Program-made: the position numbers and the translations under genes
Assembly: GCA_016720925.1 (NCBI GenBank)
Contig: JADKJR010000036.1
Coordinates: forward strand, 62,001 to 126,000
Origin: Betaproteobacteria bacterium
GTDB lineage: Bacteria > Pseudomonadota > Gammaproteobacteria > Burkholderiales > Usitatibacteraceae
Reading direction: 5' to 3'
DNA length: 64,000 nt
Part shown: positions 22,114 to 30,699 of the stretch, one piece after another
How the letters are laid out: the number at the start of each line of letters is the position of its first letter
Position numbering within the stretch: position 1 is the first letter of the stretch
Notes under the pieces: generated by a model
Seen by the model: only the letters and a program-made list of their open reading frames with translations
Told to the model about the DNA's origin: nothing
Database searches by the model: none

Positions 22114-22181
22114 TGCGATCATGTCTGCCTGTCCCGCCGTGAGTGCGGGCAATCATCAAAAGAACCAACAACGGAGATCCG

Positions 22182-25100
22182 ATGCATTTATCACGCATAT
22201 TGCTGCTTGCGGCACTAATTTGTTCAGCGGCGTGGGCGGCAGAGCCAGTTAACGAAGCTGATGCCGCGAAGAAGAAATGGGATGTCAATAGTCCTCCCGG
22301 CGAGGCGGCGACCGTGTCGCTCGATACGCGCAGCGGCACGTGGATGAGTGTTGACGTGAGCCCGGACGGCAGGCAGATCGTGTTCGACATGCTGGGTGAC
22401 CTGTACCTGCTGCCAATTGAAGGCGGCGAAGCCAAGGCGCTCACACACAGCATTGCGTGGGAAATGCAGGCGCGTTTCTCGCCCGACGGCAAGCGCCTCA
22501 CTTATATGTCGGACGCAGCCGGTGGCGACAACATCTGGGTCATGAATGTTGACGGTACCGACGCGCGCGAAGTATCCAAGGAAACCATCCGCCTGCTGAA
22601 CAATCCGGTATGGCATCCGAATGGCCAGTACATCGCCGCGCGTAAGCATTTCGCCGGGACCCGTTCGTTGGGTTCGGGCGAGATCTGGCTCTATCACGTC
22701 GGTGGCGGTGAAGGCGTGCAACTCAACGAGAAGCCCAATTGGCAGAAAGATCTGGGCGAGCCGGCATTCTCACCGGATGGCCGCTATGTCTACTATTCGC
22801 AGGACACGACGTCGGGCATCCGCTTCGAGTACAACAAGGATTCCAACGGCCAGATCTACCAGATTTTTCGCCGCGATCTGCAGGAGGGGAAAACCAAGGC
22901 CTTCGTCAGCGGCCCGGGTGGCGCCGTGCGGCCCACGCCTTCGCCGGATGGAAAGTATCTCGCGTTCGTCCGGCGCGTACGTAACCAGAGCACGCTGTTC
23001 CTCAAGGACCTGAAGACCGGCGAGGAATTTCCCGCCTGGGGCGAACTGGAACGCGATATGCAGGAAACGTGGGCGATCCATGGCGTCTACCCGTCATTCG
23101 CGTGGCTGCCGGACAGCCGGCAGATTGTGGTCTGGGCCAAGGGAAAAATCTGGCGCGTCGATCCGTTTGCCAAGTCCGCAAAAGAAATTCCCTTCCATGT
23201 CAAAGACACCCGCGATGTCCGCAAGGCATTGCGATTTGAGAGCGCGGTGGCACCGGATCAGTTCGATGTGCACCAGTTGCGCGGCGTGAATGTCTCCCCG
23301 CAGGGTGACAAGGTCATTTATTCCGCGCTCGGATATCTCTACATCCGTGATTTGCCTGAAGGCAAACCGCAGCGGGTAACGCGGCAGGAAGATCATTTCG
23401 AATTTTCCCCGGCGTTTTCCCGTGACGGCCGCAGCATCGTTTTCACCACCTGGAATGATGAGAAGCTCGGCTCGGTGCGTACAGTCGAATTGAAGACCGG
23501 TCGGGAAACCATCCTTACCTCGAGCCCGGGAAAATATCTGGAACCCGTCCTCTCGCCTGATGGACGGCAAGCCGTTTACCTGCGCGCAACCGGTGGCTTT
23601 CTGACGAGCCCATGGAATGGCATCGATGCGGGAATCTTTGTGGTGAGTACCGATGGCAAAGGTACGCCACGACTGCTCGCCGAAGAAGGCCGCGCACCAC
23701 AGTTCGGCAAGGACAACGAACATGTCTACATCACGCGCCTCGTCAAGAAAGAGAAAGACGAGGAGGAGTGGGCGACGCATCTCATTCGCCTGAAGCTCGA
23801 CAAGTCTGAACAGCAAGCCATCGTCAAAGGGGAATTTGTCAGCGATTTCGCCTTGTCGCCGAACGGGGAATGGCTGGCCTTTCGCGAACGCTTTCACACC
23901 TATGTCATGCCGCTGCCGCTGGTCGGCAGCACGATCACGATTAATATCAATCCGAAGAAGGAAGCGTTGCCTTTCAAGCAGCTTGACGTCAACGCCGGCG
24001 ACTATCTGCATTGGTCCGGTGACAGCCGCGCGCTGAATTTTTCGCTGGGCGATGAATTGTTCACCCGCGAGTTGAAGGATGCATTTGTCTTCGTGCCGGG
24101 TGCGCCCAAAGATTTGCCAAAACCGGCCGAGGCGGGCCGCAAAATCGGCTTCAGCGAAAAGGCGGACAAGCCCGCCGGTGTGACGGTGATTTCGGGTGCA
24201 CGCATCGTCACCATGAAAGGCGATGAGGTGATCGAGAACGGCCGCATTGTGGTGACAGACAACCGCATCACCGCGATCGGCAAGGCAACCGAAGTTGCCG
24301 TACCCGCAGGCGCGACGCAAATCGATGTGCGCGGCAAGACCATCATTCCCGGCCTGATCGATGTGCACTGGCATGGCCGCATGGGTGACAACGGCGTGAT
24401 TCCGCAGCAAAGCTGGGTGAATTACGCGTCGCTTGCGTTCGGCGTGACGACGATTCACGATCCTTCAAACGATACCGCCACCATTTTCACGGTGAGCGAA
24501 ATGCAGCGCGCTGGCAAGATTGTCGCACCGCGCGTGTATTCGACCGGCACCATCCTCTACGGAGCAAAAGCCAACGTAACCGCCGTGATCAACAGCCTCG
24601 ATGATGCGCTTACCCATTTGAAGCGCATGAAAGCGGCGGGGGCGACGACGGTGAAAAGCTACAACCAGCCGCGCCGCGACCAGCGTCAGCAGGTGCTGGA
24701 AGCCGCGCGCCAGACACGCATGATGGTGGTGCCGGAAGGGGGTTCGCTGTTTCAGCACAACATGACCATGGTGATCGACGGCCACACCGGTGTCGAACAT
24801 GCGCTTCCGGTTGCCAGTGTCTATGACGACGTGAAGCAATTATGGCCACAGACGCAGGTCGGTTACACGCCCACACTCGGTGTCGGCTATGGCGGGCTCG
24901 ACGGCGAACACTACTGGTATGCGCGTACCGACGTCTGGAAGCATCCGCTGCTGTCGAAATACGTGCCTCGCACCGTGCTTGAGCCGCGCAGCATTCGCCG
25001 CGAAACCGCACCCGAAGAAGATTTCAACGTGTTCAAGATCGCGAGTACCGCGACCGCGCTGCAGCGTGCCGGCGTCGCGGTCAACCTCGGCGCGCACGGC

Positions 25101-25490
25101 CAGCGGGAAGGCCTCGCCGCGCATTGGGAGATGTGGACACTCGGTCGCGGCGGCATGACGCCACTGGAGATCATTCGTGTGGCCACATTGAATGGAGCGA
25201 AGTATCTGGGCTTGGACAAGGATATCGGTTCGCTTGAGCCGGGCAAGTTGGCCGATCTGGCGATCATCGATGGCGATGTGCTTGCCGACATTCGAAATTC
25301 CGACCGTGTTACCCAGGTCATGCTGAATGGACGCATTTACGACACGGCGACCATGAACGAAGTGGGTGCGGTATCGAAGGCGCGCAAGCCGTTCTTCTTC
25401 GAGGGCGCACGGGGAACGAACGCAGCAGTGGGAATTGAGAGCTTGGGCGATAGTGATGCACAGGGGCACGGGCTTTGTGCAGGGCATTGA
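22182..25490 (+). CDS. Secreted TolB-like propeller / amidohydrolase fusion protein
   Basis: A 1102-residue exported protein. MHLSRILLLAALICSAAWA is a signal peptide. Residues about 40-650 contain repeated propeller turns (VSPDGRQIVFDM, FSPDGKRLTYMSD, FSPDGRYVYYS, PSPDGKYLAFVRR, FSRDGRSIVFTT, LSPDGRQAVYLRA), as in TolB/DPP-IV propellers. Residues about 675-1085 are a metal-dependent amidohydrolase. They include IPGLIDVHWHGRMGD (HxH metal ligands), HTGVEHALP, NLGAHGQREGLAAHWE and the closing LGLDKDIGSLEPGKLADLAI. It probably hydrolyses a cyclic amide or peptide bond in the periplasm; the substrate is unknown. CGGAGATCC precedes the ATG. Confidence 0.85.
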   Translation: MHLSRILLLAALICSAAWAAEPVNEADAAKKKWDVNSPPGEAATVSLDTRSGTWMSVDVSPDGRQIVFDMLGDLYLLPIEGGEAKALTHSIAWEMQARFSPDGKRLTYMSDAAGGDNIWVMNVDGTDAREVSKETIRLLNNPVWHPNGQYIAARKHFAGTRSLGSGEIWLYHVGGGEGVQLNEKPNWQKDLGEPAFSPDGRYVYYSQDTTSGIRFEYNKDSNGQIYQIFRRDLQEGKTKAFVSGPGGAVRPTPSPDGKYLAFVRRVRNQSTLFLKDLKTGEEFPAWGELERDMQETWAIHGVYPSFAWLPDSRQIVVWAKGKIWRVDPFAKSAKEIPFHVKDTRDVRKALRFESAVAPDQFDVHQLRGVNVSPQGDKVIYSALGYLYIRDLPEGKPQRVTRQEDHFEFSPAFSRDGRSIVFTTWNDEKLGSVRTVELKTGRETILTSSPGKYLEPVLSPDGRQAVYLRATGGFLTSPWNGIDAGIFVVSTDGKGTPRLLAEEGRAPQFGKDNEHVYITRLVKKEKDEEEWATHLIRLKLDKSEQQAIVKGEFVSDFALSPNGEWLAFRERFHTYVMPLPLVGSTITININPKKEALPFKQLDVNAGDYLHWSGDSRALNFSLGDELFTRELKDAFVFVPGAPKDLPKPAEAGRKIGFSEKADKPAGVTVISGARIVTMKGDEVIENGRIVVTDNRITAIGKATEVAVPAGATQIDVRGKTIIPGLIDVHWHGRMGDNGVIPQQSWVNYASLAFGVTTIHDPSNDTATIFTVSEMQRAGKIVAPRVYSTGTILYGAKANVTAVINSLDDALTHLKRMKAAGATTVKSYNQPRRDQRQQVLEAARQTRMMVVPEGGSLFQHNMTMVIDGHTGVEHALPVASVYDDVKQLWPQTQVGYTPTLGVGYGGLDGEHYWYARTDVWKHPLLSKYVPRTVLEPRSIRRETAPEEDFNVFKIASTATALQRAGVAVNLGAHGQREGLAAHWEMWTLGRGGMTPLEIIRVATLNGAKYLGLDKDIGSLEPGKLADLAIIDGDVLADIRNSDRVTQVMLNGRIYDTATMNEVGAVSKARKPFFFEGARGTNAAVGIESLGDSDAQGHGLCAGH

Positions 25491-25523
25491 TGAATTTGCG
25501 GCGAAGGCTTGCCACAATTTGTG

Positions 25524-25589
25524 AAACTCTAGCGCTGGCGGGCGTTTCAGGGCAAAAATGCCTCAAACGCCGCGCCAGTCTTTGTGTTT
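25524..25589. repeat. 66-bp palindromic repeat, copy 3
   Basis: It starts AAACTCTAGCGCTGGCG and ends in TTTGTGTTT, with an internal GGCGTTTCAGGGC/GCCTCAAACGCC stem. It lies 34 bp after the amidohydrolase gene. The right terminal arm is eroded compared with copy 2. Confidence 0.85.
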
Positions 25590-25604
25590 GAGTATCTCTT
25601 TGGT

Positions 25605-25628
25605 GGAACGGCAAATAGTTGCCGTTCC
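25605..25628. terminator. Perfect 10-bp inverted repeat
   Basis: GGAACGGCAA-ATAG-TTGCCGTTCC forms a tight hairpin downstream of the amidohydrolase gene and repeat copy 3. It could end that transcript. The remaining 240 bp before the next gene show no convincing coding sequence. Confidence 0.5.
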
Positions 25629-25867
25629 CGCGTCGCATAGCGGGACTTCGCTTGTCCGCTTGCGGCGTTGAATGTGACTGTAGTAATGAAGTCAGTCGAA
25701 CGCATGACGATGAAAGTGTTGAAGGTCTGATTCGATAAACCTGACAGGTTACTCAGGCTCGAAAGCGCGCTTACAATTGACAGGTTCGTTTCGAACACAA
25801 CCGGTACTTCGGCAACTTGATCTTCCAATGAAACTCGGCACGATGCAGCCATGACCAGACTTTTCCT

Positions 25868-26476
25868 ATGCCGTCTTTAGCGGCACCAATGGACCGGCCA
25901 AATCGGACGTTACGTCCCGGAGACGCAATTCGGACCAATCCTCAAGACGGATACTGGGGCTTGGCCGTCGTACTCGACTTGTTCGTATCCGGACCGACAA
26001 ATCGGGAGCGGGTCCATATTGCGATCACGCCCGTGGTTCGTCGGCAGGAGTTTGCGCTTGACGATCTTGATGATTGCGAGCTTCAAACCCTGCAGTTCGA
26101 GCAACACTATTCCCCTTCCAGAGATGTAACTCTGGTAAAGACGGTTCCGTGCGTATACAAGTATCCCAATATTGAAGCGTCAGGAATTGAGATAATTGGG
26201 TCCGTCGAACCCGGCTGCATCTACTCGGGCCCGCTGAGCGAACATGTCGACACATCCATTGCCGGCGCATTCCCTTCGGCTCCCAAGATCGACCGCTACC
26301 TAGGAAACGAAGCAGTTATTGCGTGGAGGCGCTTGCATGATGCGGACGCATGGAACGCTATCGTGGCCGAGAGCAAGGCTAAGTACTTTGCGCATGAAGA
26401 GAAGCGATTGCGCGATGCGAGAGAGAAGGCGCGAATGCGAAGGCAACAACGAAAGCGCACGCGTGTAAACACTTAG
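25868..26476 (+). CDS. Hypothetical protein, possible gene-cassette cargo
   Basis: A 202-residue soluble protein. The N-terminal part reads TLRPGDAIRTNPQDGYWGLAV, then VVRRQEFALDDLDDCELQT. This recalls, without proof, the small beta-rich Imm26-like immunity fold. The C-terminus is highly basic (RLRDAREKARMRRQQRKRTR). No signal peptide or membrane segment is present. Starts at 25868 or at an in-frame ATG seven codons later are both possible, and no strong ribosome-binding site is seen. An attC-like site begins 16 bases after the stop, which suggests acquisition as an integron cassette. No toxin partner is visible next to it. Confidence 0.6.
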   Translation: MPSLAAPMDRPNRTLRPGDAIRTNPQDGYWGLAVVLDLFVSGPTNRERVHIAITPVVRRQEFALDDLDDCELQTLQFEQHYSPSRDVTLVKTVPCVYKYPNIEASGIEIIGSVEPGCIYSGPLSEHVDTSIAGAFPSAPKIDRYLGNEAVIAWRRLHDADAWNAIVAESKAKYFAHEEKRLRDAREKARMRRQQRKRTRVNT

Positions 26477-26491
26477 CCTGTGTCGGGTGTC

Positions 26492-26574
26492 GTCCAACCC
26501 GTCGCTCAACACGAACGTCCGTATGCAGGATTTCGCCCGCGCAACGGGCCGCCGGTTAGCTTACTTTGTTAAAC
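26492..26574 (+). other. attC-like integron recombination site
   Basis: GTCCAAC (26492-26498) matches the R'' core RYYYAAC. It is followed directly by CCGTCGCTCAACACG, a pattern common in attC sites. A short GC-rich hairpin (CCCGCGCAACGGG) lies in the middle. GCCGGTTAGCTTA follows on the right side, and GTTAAAC (26568-26574) matches the R' core GTTRRRY. The total of 83 bp is within the attC range. It lies just downstream of the 25868 gene in the expected orientation. No integrase gene is in the window. The 204 bp after it, to the thymidine kinase gene, hold no clear gene. Confidence 0.5.
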
Positions 26575-26778
26575 GTTCGCTTTGTACAAGTCTGACTGTC
26601 CGATGTGGGGTGATGGAAGTTCGCGCCTCCAGAAGGGGGTCGCCCACCAGTGAGACCGTGGCCGACTTGATGAATTGGTAAGGTGAATCCCCAACAGCCT
26701 TTGCGGATTCGCCCATTCACAAATTGCCCATGAACCGCGCTTGGCACTTCCGACAGACTCTATTGCTACCGCTAAATG

Positions 26779-27345
26779 TCAGCACTGTCCCGTATAAAAC
26801 CGCCGCGGACATACCGCCTCATAGCGATCATTGCCGCCGATTTCCACCTGCTCGCCAACGGTGACGCGATTGCCGCGTTCATCCAGCCGCACATTCATCG
26901 TTGCCTTGCGTCCACAGCGGCAGATGGTCTTCATTTCCTCCAAATCATCGGCCAGTGTCAGCAAGGCGCGTGAGCCTGGAAAGGGTTTGCCCAGAAAATC
27001 ACTGCGAAGGCCGTAGCAGATCACCGGCGTGCCGCGCGTATGGGCGAGTTCGTGCAGTTGCACCACTTGCGCCTCGGTCATGAATTGCGCCTCGTCGATC
27101 AGGATGCACGATGGCAGCGCGCGCACTTTATACAACTCGGTGAAATTTGTACCGGCGGAAAATACTTCCGACGCGCGCTCCACACCCAGGCGAGAAACAA
27201 TGCGGCCCTCGCCATAGCGATCATCAATGGCGGCGGTGAACAGATTGACTGTTTGTCCGCGCTCTTCGTAGTTGTAAGCCACCTGCTGCAACGAGGTCGA
27301 TTTACCGGCGTTCATGGCGGCAAAGCGAAAATAGAGTTTGGCCAA
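26779..27345 (-). CDS. tdk: Thymidine kinase
   Basis: A 188-residue type II thymidine kinase that phosphorylates thymidine with ATP for dTTP salvage. The P-loop is AAMNAGKSTSL at residues 9-19. The Walker B-like motif is ILIDEAQFM, followed by VICYGLRSDFLGKPFPGS. The zinc lasso has CRCGRKAT and a later cysteine in AVCPRRF. The start is TTG, supported by AGGAG 6 bases upstream; no ATG is nearer in frame. It is a single gene transcribed away from the YCII-like gene. Confidence 0.93.
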   Translation of the reverse strand: MAKLYFRFAAMNAGKSTSLQQVAYNYEERGQTVNLFTAAIDDRYGEGRIVSRLGVERASEVFSAGTNFTELYKVRALPSCILIDEAQFMTEAQVVQLHELAHTRGTPVICYGLRSDFLGKPFPGSRALLTLADDLEEMKTICRCGRKATMNVRLDERGNRVTVGEQVEIGGNDRYEAVCPRRFYTGQC

Positions 27346-27508
27346 TGCGTGCTCCTGATGAGAATTGGCTCACAGTATAACTTTGGATGGTCACTGGCCA
27401 GTCGCGGATGTGTGTGATGGTAAGTGACGCCACGCCGAAAGCTTTGATTGCGCCGATGTATTGTGCGATGCTCGTTCATTCAATTCAGTTGAGACCACGG
27501 AGAAATTC

Positions 27509-28417
27509 ATGCGAACAAAAAATGCCACCAATTGGTTGGCCGGTGCGGCCATGGCAATGATCACCTTGATCGCGCAGGGCCAGGCTCAGGACGTGGCCAA
27601 GGCCGCGCCAATGCCACAATCACCCGCGGCGACAACGGCGAGCGTCACTCCACCACAATTGAAGCCCGGCGAAGCGATCGCGCCCGCGTTGCCTTTGTTC
27701 ATCGTGCATTTCATCACCGGGCCGGGCTGGGACAAAGACAAGGCTGCTGATGAACAGAATGGATTCAAGGAACACTCACAGAACCTGTCGCGGATGCGCG
27801 CGGCGGGAATGCTGGTACTGGGGGCGCGTTATCAGGACAGTGTCGCCGACAAGGGCATGTTGATCGTGCGTGCCGACAATGCCGAGGCGGTGAGTTCGCA
27901 ATTCGTTGCGGACCCGATGGTGAAAAACAAATTGTTTGTTCTGGATATCGCCGCGTTCATGCCGTTCTTTGAGGGATTTGTTGGGCGGCCGACACGGACC
28001 ATTGCGGCGGATTCACCATTGAATGCACTGACCTGGCTGGCAGGATGCTGGTTCGGCCGCAGCGGAAAAAATGAATTCCGCGAGCACTGGATGCGTCCGG
28101 CAGGTGGTTTGATGCTTGGGATGGGACGCACCATCTCCGGCGGCAAGGCAGTGTCCTACGAGGCGATGCGGATCGAGCTGGATAGTGCAGGTGCGCCGGT
28201 GTTTGTCGCCAAGCCGTCAGGACAACCCGAGGCCAGCTTCAAGCGTTTGAAATTCGATGCGACCAGCATCGTGTTTGAGAACGCTGAACACGATTTTCCA
28301 CAGGTCATCAAGTACCAGCTACAGCCGGATGGCGCGCTGCACGCTCAAATTGAAGGCAAGCTCAAGGGCAGGGATGCGCGTATCGAATTTCCTATGCGCC
28401 GAGGGAGTTGCGAGTAG
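27509..28417 (+). CDS. Secreted YCII-like / DUF6265-like two-domain protein
   Basis: A 302-residue exported protein with a signal peptide (NWLAGAAMAMITLIAQGQAQ). Residues about 55-150 resemble a YCII-related small barrel (LFIVHFITGPGWDKDK, GMLIVRADNAEAVSSQFVADP). Residues about 170-300 resemble the DUF6265 lipocalin-like domain (WLAGCWFGRSGKNEFREHWMRPAGGLMLG is split here by its two conserved tryptophans; FENAEHDFPQVIKY follows). The role is unknown. CGGAGA lies 5 bases before the ATG at 27509. It converges with lexA. Confidence 0.68.
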   Translation: MRTKNATNWLAGAAMAMITLIAQGQAQDVAKAAPMPQSPAATTASVTPPQLKPGEAIAPALPLFIVHFITGPGWDKDKAADEQNGFKEHSQNLSRMRAAGMLVLGARYQDSVADKGMLIVRADNAEAVSSQFVADPMVKNKLFVLDIAAFMPFFEGFVGRPTRTIAADSPLNALTWLAGCWFGRSGKNEFREHWMRPAGGLMLGMGRTISGGKAVSYEAMRIELDSAGAPVFVAKPSGQPEASFKRLKFDATSIVFENAEHDFPQVIKYQLQPDGALHAQIEGKLKGRDARIEFPMRRGSCE

Positions 28418-28463
28418 ATGTGCATGGGCAAGAAAACAAGCCCGGCAGGCAACAATTACATCG

Positions 28464-29093
28464 TTACATCGTGCGCACGACGCCCACCACCAAACCCTCG
28501 ATATCGAGCTCTTTCTTGTCGAGATCCACCACGATCGGCAGGAAATCCGGATTCTCTGCAATCAGGTAAGCCTGCCGGCCTTTCAGCTTGAGGCGTTTCA
28601 CGGTGGCATCGCCCTCGATACGCGCGACCACGATCTGACCGGTGCGCGCCTGCGTGGTTTTGTGGATGGCGAGCCAATCACCGTCCATGATGCCGACATC
28701 CTTCATGCTCATGCCGGATACCTTCAGCAGGTAGTCCGCCTTGGGCTTGAACATGAGCGGGCTCACCGGATAGCGGCCAACCACATTTTCCTGCGCAAGA
28801 ATCGGAGAGCCGGCGGCAACCTTGCCGATCAGCGGCATGCCGCCTTCTTCATCGTTGACCGCTTCCGAACCCATCGCGCCGCCTTCGCGGATGCGGATGC
28901 CGCGCGATGAACCGGCAAGCATTTCGATGGCGCCTTTGCGCTCGAGCGCACGCAAATGCTCTTCTGCCGCGTTGGGCGATCGAAAGCCCATGGCGGCGCA
29001 CATTTCTGCGCGGGTGGGGGGCATACCATTCTCGGCGATCCAGGCTTTGAGAAAGGCGAGTATTTCCTGCTGGCGGGCGGTGAGTTCGTTCAT
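28464..29093 (-). CDS. lexA: LexA repressor, SOS regulator
   Basis: A 209-residue repressor of the DNA-damage response. The N-terminal winged helix includes ARQQEILAFLKAWI and FRSPNAAEEHLRALERKG, the recognition region. The self-cleavage site is Ala94-Gly95 in KVAAGSPILA. The catalytic dyad is Ser129 in SGMSMKDVGIMDGD and Lys166 in DATVKRL. ATG 29093 is chosen because it matches the family N-terminus; the frame is open further upstream but through the operator. The SOS box lies two bases before the start codon, which implies strong autoregulation. No recA or imuA-dnaE2 cassette is adjacent. Confidence 0.96.
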   Translation of the reverse strand: MNELTARQQEILAFLKAWIAENGMPPTRAEMCAAMGFRSPNAAEEHLRALERKGAIEMLAGSSRGIRIREGGAMGSEAVNDEEGGMPLIGKVAAGSPILAQENVVGRYPVSPLMFKPKADYLLKVSGMSMKDVGIMDGDWLAIHKTTQARTGQIVVARIEGDATVKRLKLKGRQAYLIAENPDFLPIVVDLDKKELDIEGLVVGVVRTM

Positions 29094-29095
29094 AC

Positions 29096-29111
29096 CTGTC
29101 TTTTTATACAG
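29096..29111. promoter_or_regulatory. LexA box (SOS operator)
   Basis: CTGTCTTTTTATACAG is a CTG-N10-CAG site with an AT-rich centre. It sits immediately upstream of the lexA start codon, where the ribosome-binding site would be. LexA would therefore block its own gene. Confidence 0.85.
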
Positions 29112-29253
29112 TTTTTGACGGGATTGCAAGTGTTTTCTGGAAAAGGCTTTCCCGGGAAATGCGTGGTTGCGCTCACACCCGTCTAGAGAATCGCTGTTCG
29201 CAGTGCTATTCTGACCCGCTAACATTCTGCATCCCTCATTTCGGAATCTTGTT

Positions 29254-30612
29254 ATGAACTACCGCCTTCCCTTGCGCCTTCTTGCCTGCCTGTTTGCCGC
29301 CGCACTGGCATCACCTGTCGTATCTTCCGCTGAACTAACTGCCGGGCCAATGGCCGGTGCGTCGTACATGCGTGGCGCAAAATTGTGGGTACAGGCGAGC
29401 GGGCCAGCCAAGGCTGTAATCGAATACTGGGACACGAAGGAGCCGAAGAAAGTCATGCGCACCATAGCGATTGCGCTGCGGCAGGATGAGGACTACATCG
29501 GACATTTCAATATTGATGCGCTGGAGCCGGGCCGGAGGTATGGCTACCGCGTCAGATTTGACGGCAAGGAACAAAAAGTCGGGCAATCGCTCACGTTTCA
29601 GACCCAGACACTTTGGCAATGGCGCACCGACGCCCCCGACTGGAAGCTCGCCTTCGGCACCTGTGCCTACACCAACGAAGTCGCATACGACCGGCCCGGC
29701 CGCCCGTATGGCGGCGCAGCGGAAGCCATGCAGATTTACGACAGCATCGCCATGCAAAAGCCGGATGTGATGCTATGGGGTGGCGATTACCTTTACCACC
29801 GCGAAGTCGATCAGGACAGCGAAACGGGTCTGCGCTACCGCTGGAAGCACGATCGCAGCATCCCGCAAGTGCAGAATCTGTTGCGCACCGGCCATCACTT
29901 CGCGATTTGGGACGATCACGAATACGGGCCCAATGATTCAAATTCCAGTTACCCGCTTAAGGGCGAATCGCTGAAGCTCTTCAAGCGGCATTTTGCCAAC
30001 CCCAGCTATGGCTTGCCGGAAACGCCGGGCGTGTTCGGTAACTTCATTTTCAACGATGCGGAGATTTTTCTGACGGACAATCGTTACTATCGCGATAGTG
30101 ACAAGTTGATTGCCGATGACAAATCGATGCTCGGCGCCGCGCAATTGCGCTGGCTGAAGAACGCGTTGCTTTCCTCGGTGTCGCCGGTGAAAATCATCGT
30201 CGTCGGCAACCAGGTGACCAACGCCGTCAATCCCTGGGAAGGCTGGGACAAGTTTCCAAAGGAACGCGCCGACTTCCTCAAATTTCTCATCGACCAGAAA
30301 ATCAACGGCGTGATATTTTTTTCAGGCGATCGGCATTTCACGGAACTGCTGAAGACCGAGCGCGCGGGAACCTATCCCTTGTATGAGTTGACCTGCTCGC
30401 CATTGACCTCGGGCACGCCGTCCGGCCTCGATTCCGAAAAGGCCAATCCGCAAGTTGTGGCGGATACGTTTGTCGCGGAGCGCAATTTCTGCACGGTGGA
30501 TTTTTCAGGCACGCGCAAGGAGCGCAAGCTGATGATTCGCAGCTTCTCCACCGAGGGGCGGCAAATCTGGGAGAAGGAGATTGCGTTGTCGGCATTGCAG
30601 TCGCCGAAGTAG
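29254..30612 (+). CDS. phoD: Alkaline phosphatase D family protein (PhoD-like)
   Basis: A 452-residue secreted phosphodiesterase/phosphatase. The signal peptide spans residues 1-26 (LACLFAAALASPVVSSA). An N-terminal fibronectin-like domain (about 30-115) contains GPMAGASYMRGAKLWVQ. The catalytic metallophosphatase domain shows LAFGTCAY, VMLWGGDYLYHRE, AIWDDHEYGPND and FFSGDRHFTEL. The cysteine and aspartate in these motifs match the Fe/Ca-dependent PhoD active site. Phosphate scavenging is the family role; no Pho box was recognised. Confidence 0.87.
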   Translation: MNYRLPLRLLACLFAAALASPVVSSAELTAGPMAGASYMRGAKLWVQASGPAKAVIEYWDTKEPKKVMRTIAIALRQDEDYIGHFNIDALEPGRRYGYRVRFDGKEQKVGQSLTFQTQTLWQWRTDAPDWKLAFGTCAYTNEVAYDRPGRPYGGAAEAMQIYDSIAMQKPDVMLWGGDYLYHREVDQDSETGLRYRWKHDRSIPQVQNLLRTGHHFAIWDDHEYGPNDSNSSYPLKGESLKLFKRHFANPSYGLPETPGVFGNFIFNDAEIFLTDNRYYRDSDKLIADDKSMLGAAQLRWLKNALLSSVSPVKIIVVGNQVTNAVNPWEGWDKFPKERADFLKFLIDQKINGVIFFSGDRHFTELLKTERAGTYPLYELTCSPLTSGTPSGLDSEKANPQVVADTFVAERNFCTVDFSGTRKERKLMIRSFSTEGRQIWEKEIALSALQSPK

Positions 30613-30641
30613 CGCAAATTTCAGTGCCGCAAATTAGGCGG

Positions 30642-30681
30642 GGTGGGCAGCTCTTGACCTGAGCTTGTCGAAGGGCCCACC
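30642..30681. terminator. Hairpin between convergent phoD and nucleotide-sugar dehydrogenase genes
   Basis: GGTGGGC (30642-30648) pairs with GCCCACC (30675-30681), and AGCTC pairs with GAGCT inside. The segment also contains GAGCTTGTCGAAGGG, a word common in dispersed proteobacterial intergenic repeats. It could serve as a bidirectional terminator. Confidence 0.5.
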
Positions 30682-30699
30682 GTACGCACCCTGCGCGGT

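Noticed and set aside
23094..24458. A 454-codon open frame antisense to the amidohydrolase gene
   Set aside because: It is a shadow of the coding strand with no start signal. The plus-strand propeller and HxH motifs are unambiguous.
25547..25852. A 101-codon minus-strand open frame in the gap before the cassette-like gene
   Set aside because: Its C-terminal part is translated from repeat copy 3 and the Ser/Thr/Leu-rich remainder has no family likeness.
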